Source of the DNA: Bacteroidota bacterium
GTDB taxonomy: Bacteria; Bacteroidota; Bacteroidia; Chitinophagales; Chitinophagaceae
Direction: 5' to 3'
NCBI GenBank assembly: GCA_029555415.1
Contig: JAKPSI010000033.1
Coordinates: 28,894 to 92,893, forward strand
Length of the DNA: 64,000 nucleotides
How positions within the stretch are numbered: the first letter of the stretch is position 1; each line of letters begins with the position of its first letter. A program made the translations under genes and the position numbers. Below are positions 1 to 7,587 of this stretch, piece by piece. Below the pieces are notes generated by a model. The model did no database searches. It had not been told where the DNA came from and worked only from the letters and a program-made list of their open reading frames with translations.

Positions 1-187
1 AGCGGATCTCTTTGCCGTCGATATTGCCGTACACGCCGCGGAGAGGCTTCAGTTTGCGCAATTCATCGGCCAGGGCCAGGTCGCCGAAATCGCCCCCATG
101 CCAGATCTCATCGCAATCTTTGAAGTGAAGCGCGACATTTTCATCCAGAAATCCGTGTGTGTCCGATATCAATCCGATCCTTGTCAT
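1..187 (-). CDS. YfcE/MJ0936-type metallophosphoesterase, N-terminal part (cut by window edge)
   Basis: The first 62 codons are visible, read right to left from an ATG at 187; the rest lies beyond the window. The N-terminus carries SDTHG, then WHGGDFGD, then GVYGNIDG. These are the Asp/His/Asn metal-binding blocks of the calcineurin-like phosphoesterase fold, in the order and spacing of the small YfcE/MJ0936 phosphodiesterases. Such enzymes are usually 150-180 residues, cytoplasmic, and cleave simple phosphodiesters in vitro; the physiological substrate is generally unknown. It diverges from hmgA across a 202-base spacer, so the two are not co-transcribed. The family call is firm; the substrate is not known. 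Confidence 0.85.
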   Translation of the reverse strand, partial: MTRIGLISDTHGFLDENVALHFKDCDEIWHGGDFGDLALADELRKLKPLRGVYGNIDGKEIR

Positions 188-355
188 TCCGGCGAATTTA
201 ATTGTAAATTTGGTAATGCCCCTGCGCCGCAACTTTACATATTGGATCGATAAGCGAAAGTGGAAATATATTTTCCTGCTTTCCGCACTCTCTCTTTCTG
301 TAGTTAGTTTTGATCATTAAGGCCATTCTGTGTACCCGGTGAACATAAGGATGTA

Positions 356-388
356 ATTCAAATTTCAAAACTCAAAATTCAAAATTTC
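356..388. repeat. AATTTTGA-type degenerate repeat, single arm before hmgA
   Basis: The stretch repeats variants of CAAAATTC/CAAAACTC with a period of about 8 to 9 bases and ends one base before the hmgA ATG. The same family recurs at 8791-8817, 12354-12434, 49768-49849 and 55124-55275; the last three are inverted pairs. It occupies the position where a ribosome-binding site would be expected. Confidence 0.7.
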
Positions 389-389
389 C

Positions 390-1547
390 ATGCCTCATTA
401 TATTCAAAGAGGACAAATTCCTCATAAACGCCACACGCAATTCCGTCAACCCGACGGTTCATTATATTCCGAACAACTCTTCTCCACCGAAGGGTTCAGT
501 AACGACTACTCTTTACTCTACCATTGTTATCCGCCAACAATGATCATTAAGACGGATGAACCCGTGGATGTAGCGCCGAAAGTGGCAGAGGAGAAGATGC
601 TGAAGCACCGCAGTTTTGAGGGATTCAAAATAAAACCGGCAGATGATTTTCTGAAAAGCCGGAAAGCCGTGCTGGTGAATGCCGATTGTCAAATCGTGCT
701 GGCCGCACCTACCAAAGGAACGGAAGGTTATTTCGTGAAGAATGCCGATGCCGATGAAATGATCTTCGTGCATGAAGGCACCGGTGCAGTGCATACCCAA
801 TACGGGGAGCTGACTTTCAGTCCGGGTGACTATATCGTTTTGCCCAGAGGAACGATCTATCAGATCAGTTTCAATACTGCACAAAACAGATTATTCATTG
901 TTGAATCCTTCCATCCGCTGCGTTATCCCAAACGCTATATGAGCAAACTTGGACAACTGATGGAACACGCGCCATATTGTGAGCGCGATATCCGGGGGCC
1001 TGAGAACCTGCAGACGATCCGTGAGAAAGGCGACTTCCTCATCCGCACCAAAAAGAAAGGGGTGGAGTACGGTTTGCATTATGCCACGCATCCCTTTGAT
1101 GTAGTGGGCTGGGACGGATGCTGCTATCCCTATATCTTTTCCATTCACGATTTTGAACCCATTACCGGCCGTGTGCATCAGCCGCCCCCGGTACACCAGA
1201 CTTTTGAGACAGATGCCTTCGTGGTCTGTTCTTTCTGTCCGCGTTTATACGATTACCATCCGAATGCCATTCCGGCTCCATACAACCACAGCAATATCGA
1301 TAGTGATGAAGTCCTCTATTATGCGGAAGGTGAATTCATGAGCCGCAAACATGTTACCCGCGGCATGATCACCCTTCATCCCGCAGGTATTCCCCATGGC
1401 CCGCATCCCGGGGCCGTTGAAAAAAGTATTGGGGCGAAAGAGACCAAAGAGCTCGCGGTCATGGTAGATACCTTCCGTCCGCTGATGCTGACGCAGGATG
1501 CGCTGGAGATCGAGAATCAAGATTATACAATGAGCTGGGCAGAATGA
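390..1547 (+). CDS. hmgA: Homogentisate 1,2-dioxygenase
   Basis: The enzyme opens the homogentisate ring to maleylacetoacetate in tyrosine and phenylalanine catabolism, using non-heme Fe(II). The 385-residue product is close to the shorter bacterial forms of this cupin family. Likely iron ligands are visible in the C-terminal half: YNHSNIDSDEVLYY supplies His and Glu, and HPAGIPHGPHPG supplies His. An N-terminal cupin stretch includes HEGTGAVHTQYG and SPGDYIVLPRGT. No other catabolic gene (hpd, fah) is nearby, so it appears monocistronic. The ATG immediately follows an intergenic repeat and has no clear Shine-Dalgarno sequence. Confidence 0.93.
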   Translation: MPHYIQRGQIPHKRHTQFRQPDGSLYSEQLFSTEGFSNDYSLLYHCYPPTMIIKTDEPVDVAPKVAEEKMLKHRSFEGFKIKPADDFLKSRKAVLVNADCQIVLAAPTKGTEGYFVKNADADEMIFVHEGTGAVHTQYGELTFSPGDYIVLPRGTIYQISFNTAQNRLFIVESFHPLRYPKRYMSKLGQLMEHAPYCERDIRGPENLQTIREKGDFLIRTKKKGVEYGLHYATHPFDVVGWDGCCYPYIFSIHDFEPITGRVHQPPPVHQTFETDAFVVCSFCPRLYDYHPNAIPAPYNHSNIDSDEVLYYAEGEFMSRKHVTRGMITLHPAGIPHGPHPGAVEKSIGAKETKELAVMVDTFRPLMLTQDALEIENQDYTMSWAE

Positions 1548-1552
1548 GAGAG

Positions 1553-1790
1553 AAGCTGCTAGCTATTAGCTGTTAGCTGCTAGTGCATCCCGTTACCCGG
1601 GAAGGTTATTTAAAATAGGAGCATTGGGCTACGACAGCTGCGAGCTTTGAGTTGCGAGCTGTGAGAGCACGATCTGCGTATTCTGCGCTTAGATCTGCGG
1701 GATCAGCGGGAAACGATTTCTGGAGGCAGGAAGAAGTAAAAGCCCTTCGCATACCACGCCACAACCCGCAACGCGCAACCCGGAACATCC
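1553..1790. repeat. Spacer filled with three families of short degenerate repeats
   Basis: Between hmgA and the TetR gene lie AGCTGYTAG-type units (1553-1583), their GCGAGCTTTGAG-type relatives (1633-1668), an ATCTGCGGGATCAGCGGGAAAC-like stretch built on TCTGCG units (1674-1712), and a CAACCCGCAACGCGCAACCC block (1757-1785). All reappear elsewhere in the window, for example at 6449-6475, 10321-10375, 11299-11366 and 40658-40740. Reading frames through this spacer are made of repeat sequence and do not look like genes. Confidence 0.7.
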
Positions 1791-1829
1791 ACTTCATTTC
1801 CAGACGGTTAAATTCCTTCAAAACTTTCT

Positions 1830-1860
1830 TTTGGAAATCTGGATTCATTTTTTACCTTTA
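1830..1860 (+). promoter_or_regulatory. Bacteroidota-type promoter of the TetR-efflux operon
   Basis: TTTG at 1830-1833 is followed by exactly 19 bases and then TACCTTTA at 1853-1860. This matches the Bacteroidota housekeeping consensus TTTG-N19-TAnnTTTG in all but the last base. A start site about seven bases downstream would fall inside the palindrome at 1861-1876, which suits autorepression. Confidence 0.65.
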
Positions 1861-1876
1861 TTAACCATTTGGTTAA
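1861..1876. promoter_or_regulatory. Operator O1 for the adjacent TetR regulator
   Basis: TTAACCATTTGGTTAA is an inverted repeat (TTAACC, 4-base centre, GGTTAA). It sits at the expected transcription start, two bases before the TetR ATG. A near-identical perfect palindrome lies at 2520-2535 before the next gene. Binding by the TetR protein is inferred from position and symmetry. Confidence 0.7.
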
Positions 1877-1878
1877 AA

Positions 1879-2505
1879 ATGTCCAAAACAGCAAAAACAC
1901 CCAAAAGCCAGTTAACCGAAGAGAAGATCCTGGATGCCGCGCGGAAAATATTCGTGCAGCAGGGGATGATGGGTGCGCGGATGCAGGATATCGCCGATGA
2001 GGCGGGCATCAACAAGGCCTTGCTGCATTATTACTTCAAGAACAAGGAGCAACTGTTTGAAATGATCTTCAAACAGGCATCCATCCGGCTTTTCCCCCGC
2101 ATCAATCAGATCTTTAATTCGGATGACCCCTTATTCGTCAAAATCGAGAGTTTTTGTGCTGAGTATATCGATGTGGTCATGGAGAACCCTTACCTGCCGC
2201 TGTTTGTACTGAATGAGATCCACCGCGATACAGAGCTCTTCATTCAGAAAATATGGGGGGAATCGAACCGCCCCAATCCCTTGAAATTGCTGATGCAGAT
2301 AGAAGAGGAAGTGCAGAAAGGCACGATCCGCCGTGTCAACCCGATGCATTTGCTGATGAACATGATCTCCATGACCATGTTCCCCTTCGTGGCACGGCCC
2401 ATGCTGCAGGCCAACCTGGGGATGGATGACTGGACCTTCCGCATGATGATGGAACAACGCAAGAAAGAGATACCTGATTTTATCATTCGCTCGATCAAAC
2501 TATAA
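1879..2505 (+). CDS. TetR/AcrR-family repressor of the efflux operon
   Basis: The 208-residue product has the TetR N-terminal helix-turn-helix: KILDAARKIF, then MQDIADEAGINKALLHYYF, then KNKEQLFEMIF. The helical C-terminal part should bind an unknown ligand and dimerise. I chose the ATG at 1879 because the upstream in-frame start at 1831 is a TTG inside the promoter and operator. The gene leads a TolC-HlyD-ABC-ABC-ABC2-ABC2 operon, the same gene set that CecR controls as ybhGFSR in E. coli. Palindromes at 1861 and 2520 are likely operators, so it probably represses both itself and the pump. The inducer is unknown. Confidence 0.9.
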   Translation: MSKTAKTPKSQLTEEKILDAARKIFVQQGMMGARMQDIADEAGINKALLHYYFKNKEQLFEMIFKQASIRLFPRINQIFNSDDPLFVKIESFCAEYIDVVMENPYLPLFVLNEIHRDTELFIQKIWGESNRPNPLKLLMQIEEEVQKGTIRRVNPMHLLMNMISMTMFPFVARPMLQANLGMDDWTFRMMMEQRKKEIPDFIIRSIKL

Positions 2506-2519
2506 TTTTTTCACCAATA

Positions 2520-2535
2520 TTAACCATATGGTTAA
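2520..2535. promoter_or_regulatory. Operator O2, perfect palindrome over the tolC-like start codon
   Basis: TTAACCATATGGTTAA is a perfect 16-base palindrome whose central ATG (2528-2530) is the start codon of the TolC-family gene. It differs from O1 at 1861-1876 only in the centre. A repressor bound here would block an internal promoter or elongation at the second gene. Confidence 0.72.
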
Positions 2536-3799
2536 ACGATTTATTTACGCTGCGATCCTCCTGTTTCCTTTGCTGGGATCGGCGCAGGATACCCGCCGGC
2601 TCACACTCGCGGAAGCGGATTCGCTCGCCCGCGCGCATTATCCGGTCTCAAAGCAGAAAGACCTGGTGAAGCAGACCGCGGATCTCAGCATTGAGAATTT
2701 GCAGAAAGGTTTTTTGCCACAGGTCACGGTGAGCGGACAAGCTACGTATCAGTCGGATGTCACCAAAGTGACCATCGCCCTTCCCAACGTGCACCTCGTG
2801 CCGCCGGATAAGGATCAGTATAAACTGGTCGCGGATGTGAGCCAGTTATTATATGATGGCGGCCTCACCCGTGAGCAAAAGAACCTGCAGCAACTGAATG
2901 CCGGTGTGGAAGGACAAAAAGTGGAAGTGGAACTGTACAAACTCAGTGAACGGATCAATCAGGTCTACCTTGGTATCCTGTATCTGGATGCGCAACTGAA
3001 ACAGGTTGATATTATCCGGGAAGATCTCGCAACCGGGATCAAAAAAGTGGAAGCACAGGTGCAGAACGGTGTTGCTTTTCGCTCCAACCTTAATATGCTG
3101 AAAGCAGAGTCATTGAAAAATGACCAGCGTACGATCGAACTCAGCAGTTCAAGGAAAGGGATGCTGGATGTGCTCGGTTTGTTCATCGGTCAAGCCCTCG
3201 CTACCACCGTGCAACTTGAAATGCCCGCTGAACCGGCTACTCCGGAAACTGCAACGATCCTCCGGCCTGAAATGAAATTATTCGATCTCCAATCCGGGCT
3301 CATCGCGCAGCAGTCCAGTCTCATCCGCGCCAAGAACCTGCCGCGTGCGAGTCTGTTCGCACAAGGTGGTTATGGCAAACCCGGACTCAATATGCTCAAG
3401 AACAGTGCGGATCTTTTTTATATCGGTGGTGTTCGTTTCAATTGGGCACTCGGTAATCTCTACACAAAGAAGAAAGAAAAAGAACTGGTGGAGATCAGCA
3501 AAAAATCCGTCGCCATTCAACAGGAAACCTTTGTCTTGAATACACAGACCCAGCTCAGTCAGCAATCGGCCGAGATCAGCAAACTGCTGCAACTCATTAC
3601 AGCTGATAAGGAGATCATCGACTTACGCGCGAGTGTGAAGGAGGCGGCGAAGGCACAACTGGAAAATGGTGTCATCAGTGCCAGCGATTATGTGCGTGAA
3701 GTGAATGCGGAAGACCTGGCACGTCAATCCCTCATCACCCATCAGCTGCAGTTACTGCAGGCTCAGATCAATTATCAATCGATTTCAGGAAAAAAATAA
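2528..3799 (+). CDS. TolC-family outer membrane efflux protein
   Basis: The 423-residue protein starts with a signal peptide (MVKRFIYAAILLFPLLGSAQ) and is otherwise a long alternation of coiled-coil helices and amphipathic strands. It has the internal duplication typical of TolC/OprM proteins: LSERINQVYLGILYLDAQLK in the first half is echoed by the Gln- and Leu-rich helices in the second. It should form the trimeric outer-membrane channel for the ABC exporter encoded downstream. It follows the regulator by 22 bases and precedes the HlyD gene by 3 bases. The start codon lies inside operator O2, so translation and repression share the same bases. Confidence 0.88.
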   Translation: MVKRFIYAAILLFPLLGSAQDTRRLTLAEADSLARAHYPVSKQKDLVKQTADLSIENLQKGFLPQVTVSGQATYQSDVTKVTIALPNVHLVPPDKDQYKLVADVSQLLYDGGLTREQKNLQQLNAGVEGQKVEVELYKLSERINQVYLGILYLDAQLKQVDIIREDLATGIKKVEAQVQNGVAFRSNLNMLKAESLKNDQRTIELSSSRKGMLDVLGLFIGQALATTVQLEMPAEPATPETATILRPEMKLFDLQSGLIAQQSSLIRAKNLPRASLFAQGGYGKPGLNMLKNSADLFYIGGVRFNWALGNLYTKKKEKELVEISKKSVAIQQETFVLNTQTQLSQQSAEISKLLQLITADKEIIDLRASVKEAAKAQLENGVISASDYVREVNAEDLARQSLITHQLQLLQAQINYQSISGKK

Positions 3800-3802
3800 A
3801 TC

Positions 3803-4753
3803 ATGGTCATGAAACTAATTTCCAGAACACTCCCGGTACTCGCCATACTGGCGCTTGCATCCTGTTCCAGCAAGAATGGAAAGCACGATGCTTCGGGAAC
3901 CTTTGAAGTCAATGAAGTGGTGGTCTCCTCATCTGCCAATGGTAAGATCCTTTCTTTCCAGGTGGAAGAAGGTTCGAATCTGGCGGCTGACAGTATCGTT
4001 GGCATTGTCGATCCCGCCTTACTCGGACTGCAGCGTGAAGAAGTGCAGGCAGCGCGGGAAGCGCTCAGTCAGCAGACTTTGAACGTAAATCCACAAGTCC
4101 AGTTGCTGAAGGATCAGTTAGCGGTGCAGCAATCGCAAATGGAGAATCTGTTGCATGAAAAAGGACGTGTTGTCAACCTCCTGAAACAGGATGCGGCCAC
4201 CGGCAAACAACTGGATGATCTCAATGCGCAGATCGACGTGGTGGAAAAACAAATGGCGGTGACCCGGCAACAGATCGCTGTGCAGCAGAACAACACGGGT
4301 ACACAGAACCGCGCGATCCTGAGTCAGAACAAACCTCTGGAGAAAAAAGAAGCACAGCTGAGTAATCAGCTGGATAAAACGAATATCAAGAACCCCATTA
4401 ACGGAACGGTCATCACCAAATATGCGGAACAGGGTGAGATCACTGCTGTAGGCAAAGCCCTGTACAAGATCGCGGATCTGTCAGAGATGACGCTCCGTGC
4501 TTACATCTCCGGTACACAATTACCGGAAGTGAAACTGGGACAAGTGGTGAAAGTATATATTGATGATGGTCCGGATAAATACAAGGAACTATCCGGCACC
4601 GTGACCTGGATCTCCGATAAAGCGGAATTCACACCCAAGACCATTCAAACCAAAGAAGAGCGCGCGAATCTTGTTTACGCCGTCAAGATCAAAGTACCGA
4701 ATAAAGAAGGCTTGCTGAAGATCGGCATGTACGGAGAAGTTCAATTCAAATAA
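3803..4753 (+). CDS. HlyD/MacA-type periplasmic adaptor, predicted lipoprotein
   Basis: The 316-residue product begins with a lipoprotein signal ending LALASC, so the mature adaptor is probably anchored by lipid. The family layout is present: a lipoyl/barrel segment (VNEVVVSSSANGKILSFQVEEGSNL), a central coiled coil of about 120 residues rich in Gln, the second lipoyl half (NIKNPINGTVITKYAEQGE) and a beta-barrel (MTLRAYISGTQLPEVKLGQ). It should bridge the ABC permeases and the TolC channel. An in-frame ATG at 3809 is an equally good start. The ABC gene follows after 2 bases. This corresponds to YbhG in the E. coli system. Confidence 0.87.
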   Translation: MVMKLISRTLPVLAILALASCSSKNGKHDASGTFEVNEVVVSSSANGKILSFQVEEGSNLAADSIVGIVDPALLGLQREEVQAAREALSQQTLNVNPQVQLLKDQLAVQQSQMENLLHEKGRVVNLLKQDAATGKQLDDLNAQIDVVEKQMAVTRQQIAVQQNNTGTQNRAILSQNKPLEKKEAQLSNQLDKTNIKNPINGTVITKYAEQGEITAVGKALYKIADLSEMTLRAYISGTQLPEVKLGQVVKVYIDDGPDKYKELSGTVTWISDKAEFTPKTIQTKEERANLVYAVKIKVPNKEGLLKIGMYGEVQFK

Positions 4754-4755
4754 AC

Positions 4756-5679
4756 ATGGGAGCGGTCACCGTTGATAATATCGTCAAATTCTATGGCAAG
4801 AAAGAAGCCCGTGTCACTGCCTTGCAGGGACTGAGCTTTGATGTGCAGAAAGGTGAACTGTTCGGACTGATCGGTCCGGATGGTGCGGGCAAGACATCCC
4901 TCTTCCGTATTCTCACCACGCTTTTATTAGCAGATGCGGGCACTGCCAGTGTGGACGGATTCGATGTGGTGAAGGATTACAAAGCTATCCGCAACCGCGT
5001 AGGTTATATGCCCGGTCGATTCTCACTCTATCAGGATCTTTCCGTGCGCGAGAACCTGGAATTCTTCGCTACGATTTTCAACACGACCATTGAAGAGAAT
5101 TATGAACTGGTGAAGGATATCTATTCACAGATCGAACCGTTCCGTGACCGCAAGGCAGGAAAGTTATCCGGTGGTATGAAGCAGAAACTGGCGCTGAGTT
5201 GCGCGCTCATTCACCGCCCATCTGTGTTATTCCTGGATGAACCGACGACCGGTGTTGACGCCGTATCCCGCAAGGAATTCTGGGAGATGCTGGCCCATCT
5301 GAAGCAACAGGGGATCACGATCCTGGTCTCTACACCTTATATGGATGAAGCGGCACGATGTGATCGTGTAGCATTGATGCAGGAAGGGAAGATCATGTCG
5401 GTCAATACGCCCGCGGGTATCGTCAATGAATTCGGTCGCCCTCTACTGGCCGTGAAGAATACGAACATGCTGCAATTGCTTCAGGCGATGAAAAGTTGTG
5501 AAGGGGTGGAAGATGCTTATCCTTTCGGGGAATATCACCACGTGGTATTGAAACCCGGAGGAGAAGCTGCCGTTAAAACAATATTGGAACAAATGAAGAT
5601 GCCCTACGAGCAGCATCCGGTAACACCGGATGTGGAAGACTGCTTCATGGCACTGATGCGTAATAAAGATGGACAATAA
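4756..5679 (+). CDS. ABC exporter ATP-binding protein (first of a pair)
   Basis: The 307-residue cytoplasmic ATPase has Walker A GPDGAGKTS (residues 40-48, with Asp where Asn is usual), signature LSGGMKQK, Walker B VLFLDEPTTGVD and a switch region STPYMDEA in place of the usual His-containing loop. It resembles the N-terminal half of YbhF, which in E. coli is a single fused protein. Here the two halves are separate genes overlapping by 11 bases (5669-5679), implying translational coupling. It should energise export through the two ABC-2 permeases downstream. The missing H-loop His suggests this site may be less active than its partner. Confidence 0.9.
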   Translation: MGAVTVDNIVKFYGKKEARVTALQGLSFDVQKGELFGLIGPDGAGKTSLFRILTTLLLADAGTASVDGFDVVKDYKAIRNRVGYMPGRFSLYQDLSVRENLEFFATIFNTTIEENYELVKDIYSQIEPFRDRKAGKLSGGMKQKLALSCALIHRPSVLFLDEPTTGVDAVSRKEFWEMLAHLKQQGITILVSTPYMDEAARCDRVALMQEGKIMSVNTPAGIVNEFGRPLLAVKNTNMLQLLQAMKSCEGVEDAYPFGEYHHVVLKPGGEAAVKTILEQMKMPYEQHPVTPDVEDCFMALMRNKDGQ

Positions 5680-6412
5680 CAAAGTCATAACCGCACATGA
5701 ACTGACCAAACGCTTCGGTGATTTCACCGCGGTGGATAAGATCACGTTCGAGGTCACGCGCGGTGAGATCTTCGGATTCCTGGGTGCCAATGGCGCGGGC
5801 AAGACCACGGCCATGCGGATGTTGTCGGGCTTGTCATTGCCTACGTCGGGACAAGCCACCGTAGCGGGTTTTGATGTGTACAAGCAGAACGAGCAGATCA
5901 AGAAGAATATCGGTTACATGAGTCAGAAATTCTCTTTGTATGAGGATCTGACCGTAAAAGAGAATATCCGTTTCTATGCGGGGATCTACGGGAAGTCGGA
6001 CGCATTCATCAAAGAAAAGACCGGCTATATCCTGGATCACCTGCACATGACATCGGAAGCCAATAAGCTCGTCGGTTCACTGCCATTAGGCTGGAAACAG
6101 AAGCTGGCTTTTTCCGTCGCCATCTTCCATGAACCGCAACTGGTGTTCCTGGATGAACCGACAGGTGGTGTGGATCCGGTCACGCGCCGTGAATTCTGGC
6201 AGATGATCTATGAAGCGGCGGAGACGGGCATCACCGTATTTGTGACCACACACTATATGGATGAAGCGGAGTACTGCAACCGGGTATCGATCATGGTCGA
6301 TGGAAGGATCGAAGCGCTGGATACGCCGGGCGGGCTGAAAAGAACATTCGGGGCCAGATCAATGGATGAGGTTTTTTTGAAACTTGCCCGTGCTGCGAAA
6401 CGCAGTGAGTAG
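5669..6412 (+). CDS. ABC exporter ATP-binding protein (second of a pair)
   Basis: The 247-residue ATPase has canonical Walker A GANGAGKTT, Walker B LVFLDEPTGGVDP and an H-loop VTTHYMDEAEYC. Its signature motif reads LPLGWKQKL instead of LSGGQ. The same replacement is, from memory, common in the C-terminal half of YbhF-type ATPases. Together with the preceding ATPase it probably forms an asymmetric heterodimer with one complete composite site. The TAG stop is also the first three bases of a TAGTTGATAATTGATAATGG repeat that fills the 68-base gap before the first permease. Confidence 0.9.
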   Translation: MDNNKVITAHELTKRFGDFTAVDKITFEVTRGEIFGFLGANGAGKTTAMRMLSGLSLPTSGQATVAGFDVYKQNEQIKKNIGYMSQKFSLYEDLTVKENIRFYAGIYGKSDAFIKEKTGYILDHLHMTSEANKLVGSLPLGWKQKLAFSVAIFHEPQLVFLDEPTGGVDPVTRREFWQMIYEAAETGITVFVTTHYMDEAEYCNRVSIMVDGRIEALDTPGGLKRTFGARSMDEVFLKLARAAKRSE

Positions 6413-6475
6413 TTGATAATTGATAATGGAAAAAGGATAATAAAAGAATTGAATCCGCGGGATCAGCGGGAAACA
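6410..6475. repeat. TTGATAATGG-type and GCGGGATCAGCGGGAAAC-type repeats inside the efflux operon
   Basis: The only sizeable gap of the operon consists of TAGTTGATAATTGATAATGG (6410-6429), GATAAT-like units, and a GAATCCGCGGGATCAGCGGG block (6451-6470). The first family recurs at 61652-61691 and the second at 1674-1712 and 10321-10375. The repeat separates the ATPase and permease genes without an obvious terminator. Confidence 0.65.
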
Positions 6476-6480
6476 AAAAA

Positions 6481-7587
6481 ATGAAACAGTTCATCGCATT
6501 TGTCAAAAAGGAGTTCTATCACATCATCCGTGATAAGCGAACCTTATTCATCCTCCTCGGCATGCCCGTGGTACAGATCATCATCTTCGGGTTCGCGCTG
6601 ACGAATGAAGTGAAGAACTCGCAGATCGTGATCCTCGACAATGCAAAGGATGCCGCTTCGGCACAACTGATCACCGAACTGGGCAGCAGCCGTTATTTCG
6701 ATATTAAACAGAACGTATACTCTTATAAAGATATTGAAGCTGCGTTCCGTGCCGGGCATATCCGAATGGCCGTTGTTTTTCCGCCGCATCTGGATGAGGA
6801 CCTGAAACATTTCAATAAAGCGCAGATCCAACTGGTTGCTGATGCATCCGATCCGAATGTGGCCACCACACTGACCACGTATGCAGGCGCGATCATCCAG
6901 GATTTCAATAAGCGATACAACCAGGGCAGACAGCTGCCTTACACGATACAGACCGAAGTACGGATGCTCTATAATCCGCAGGGGAAGGGCGCTTACAGTT
7001 TCGTACCCGGTGTGATGGCGATGGTACTGATGCTGGTGTGCACGATGATGACCGCGATCACGATCGTCCGTGAAAAAGAAACCGGGACGATGGAAGTGAT
7101 GCTGGTCTCACCCATGAAACCCATCCGGATCATCCTCGCCAAGGCGGTACCTTATTTATTATTGTCGCTCGTCAACATCACCAGCATTTTATTACTGAGT
7201 GTATATGTGCTGGAAGTACCGATCAATGGAAGTCTTGCATTGCTTGGGTTTGAAAGTATTTTATTCACATTGACCTGTCTCGCATTGGGACTACTGATCT
7301 CCGCTGCAACCGACTCACAGCAAACCGCCATGTTCATTTCACTGACGGGTATGTTCCTGCCTACGATCATGCTGAGTGGGTTCATGTTCCCGATCGAGAA
7401 CATGCCTGTACCGATGCAGGTGGTATCGAACGCGGTGCCGGCAAAATGGTATTATATGATCGTGCGGGATGTGATGATCAAAGGGGCGGGGTTGGGTGCG
7501 GTCTGGAAACAGACGCTGATCCTGACGGGCATGCTGGTCTTTTTGCTGGCGATGGCATTGAAAAAATTCAAAATCCGTCTGGCATGA
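6481..7587 (+). CDS. ABC-2 type permease (YbhS/YhhJ-like), first
   Basis: The 368-residue inner-membrane protein has the ABC-2 layout. One N-terminal membrane segment (residues about 18-40, LFILLGMPVVQIIIFGFAL) is followed by a large periplasmic domain of roughly 130 residues. Five membrane helices come from residue about 175, with the conserved EKETGTMEVMLVSPMKP coupling segment after the second helix. It pairs with the next gene, which overlaps it by 4 bases (ATGA). It should form the exporter channel that hands substrates to the HlyD adaptor. The substrate is unknown; drugs or envelope lipids are the usual candidates for this family. Confidence 0.9.
   Translation: MKQFIAFVKKEFYHIIRDKRTLFILLGMPVVQIIIFGFALTNEVKNSQIVILDNAKDAASAQLITELGSSRYFDIKQNVYSYKDIEAAFRAGHIRMAVVFPPHLDEDLKHFNKAQIQLVADASDPNVATTLTTYAGAIIQDFNKRYNQGRQLPYTIQTEVRMLYNPQGKGAYSFVPGVMAMVLMLVCTMMTAITIVREKETGTMEVMLVSPMKPIRIILAKAVPYLLLSLVNITSILLLSVYVLEVPINGSLALLGFESILFTLTCLALGLLISAATDSQQTAMFISLTGMFLPTIMLSGFMFPIENMPVPMQVVSNAVPAKWYYMIVRDVMIKGAGLGAVWKQTLILTGMLVFLLAMALKKFKIRLA

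Noticed and set aside
1652..1864. 70-codon frame upstream of the TetR gene
   Set aside because: Its codons are made of intergenic repeat units that recur elsewhere, and its end overlaps the promoter and operator of the TetR gene.
7446..7583. Upstream extension of the second ABC-2 permease
   Set aside because: It is out of frame with the first permease coding sequence and lacks membrane character; the ATGA overlap start is typical of this operon.
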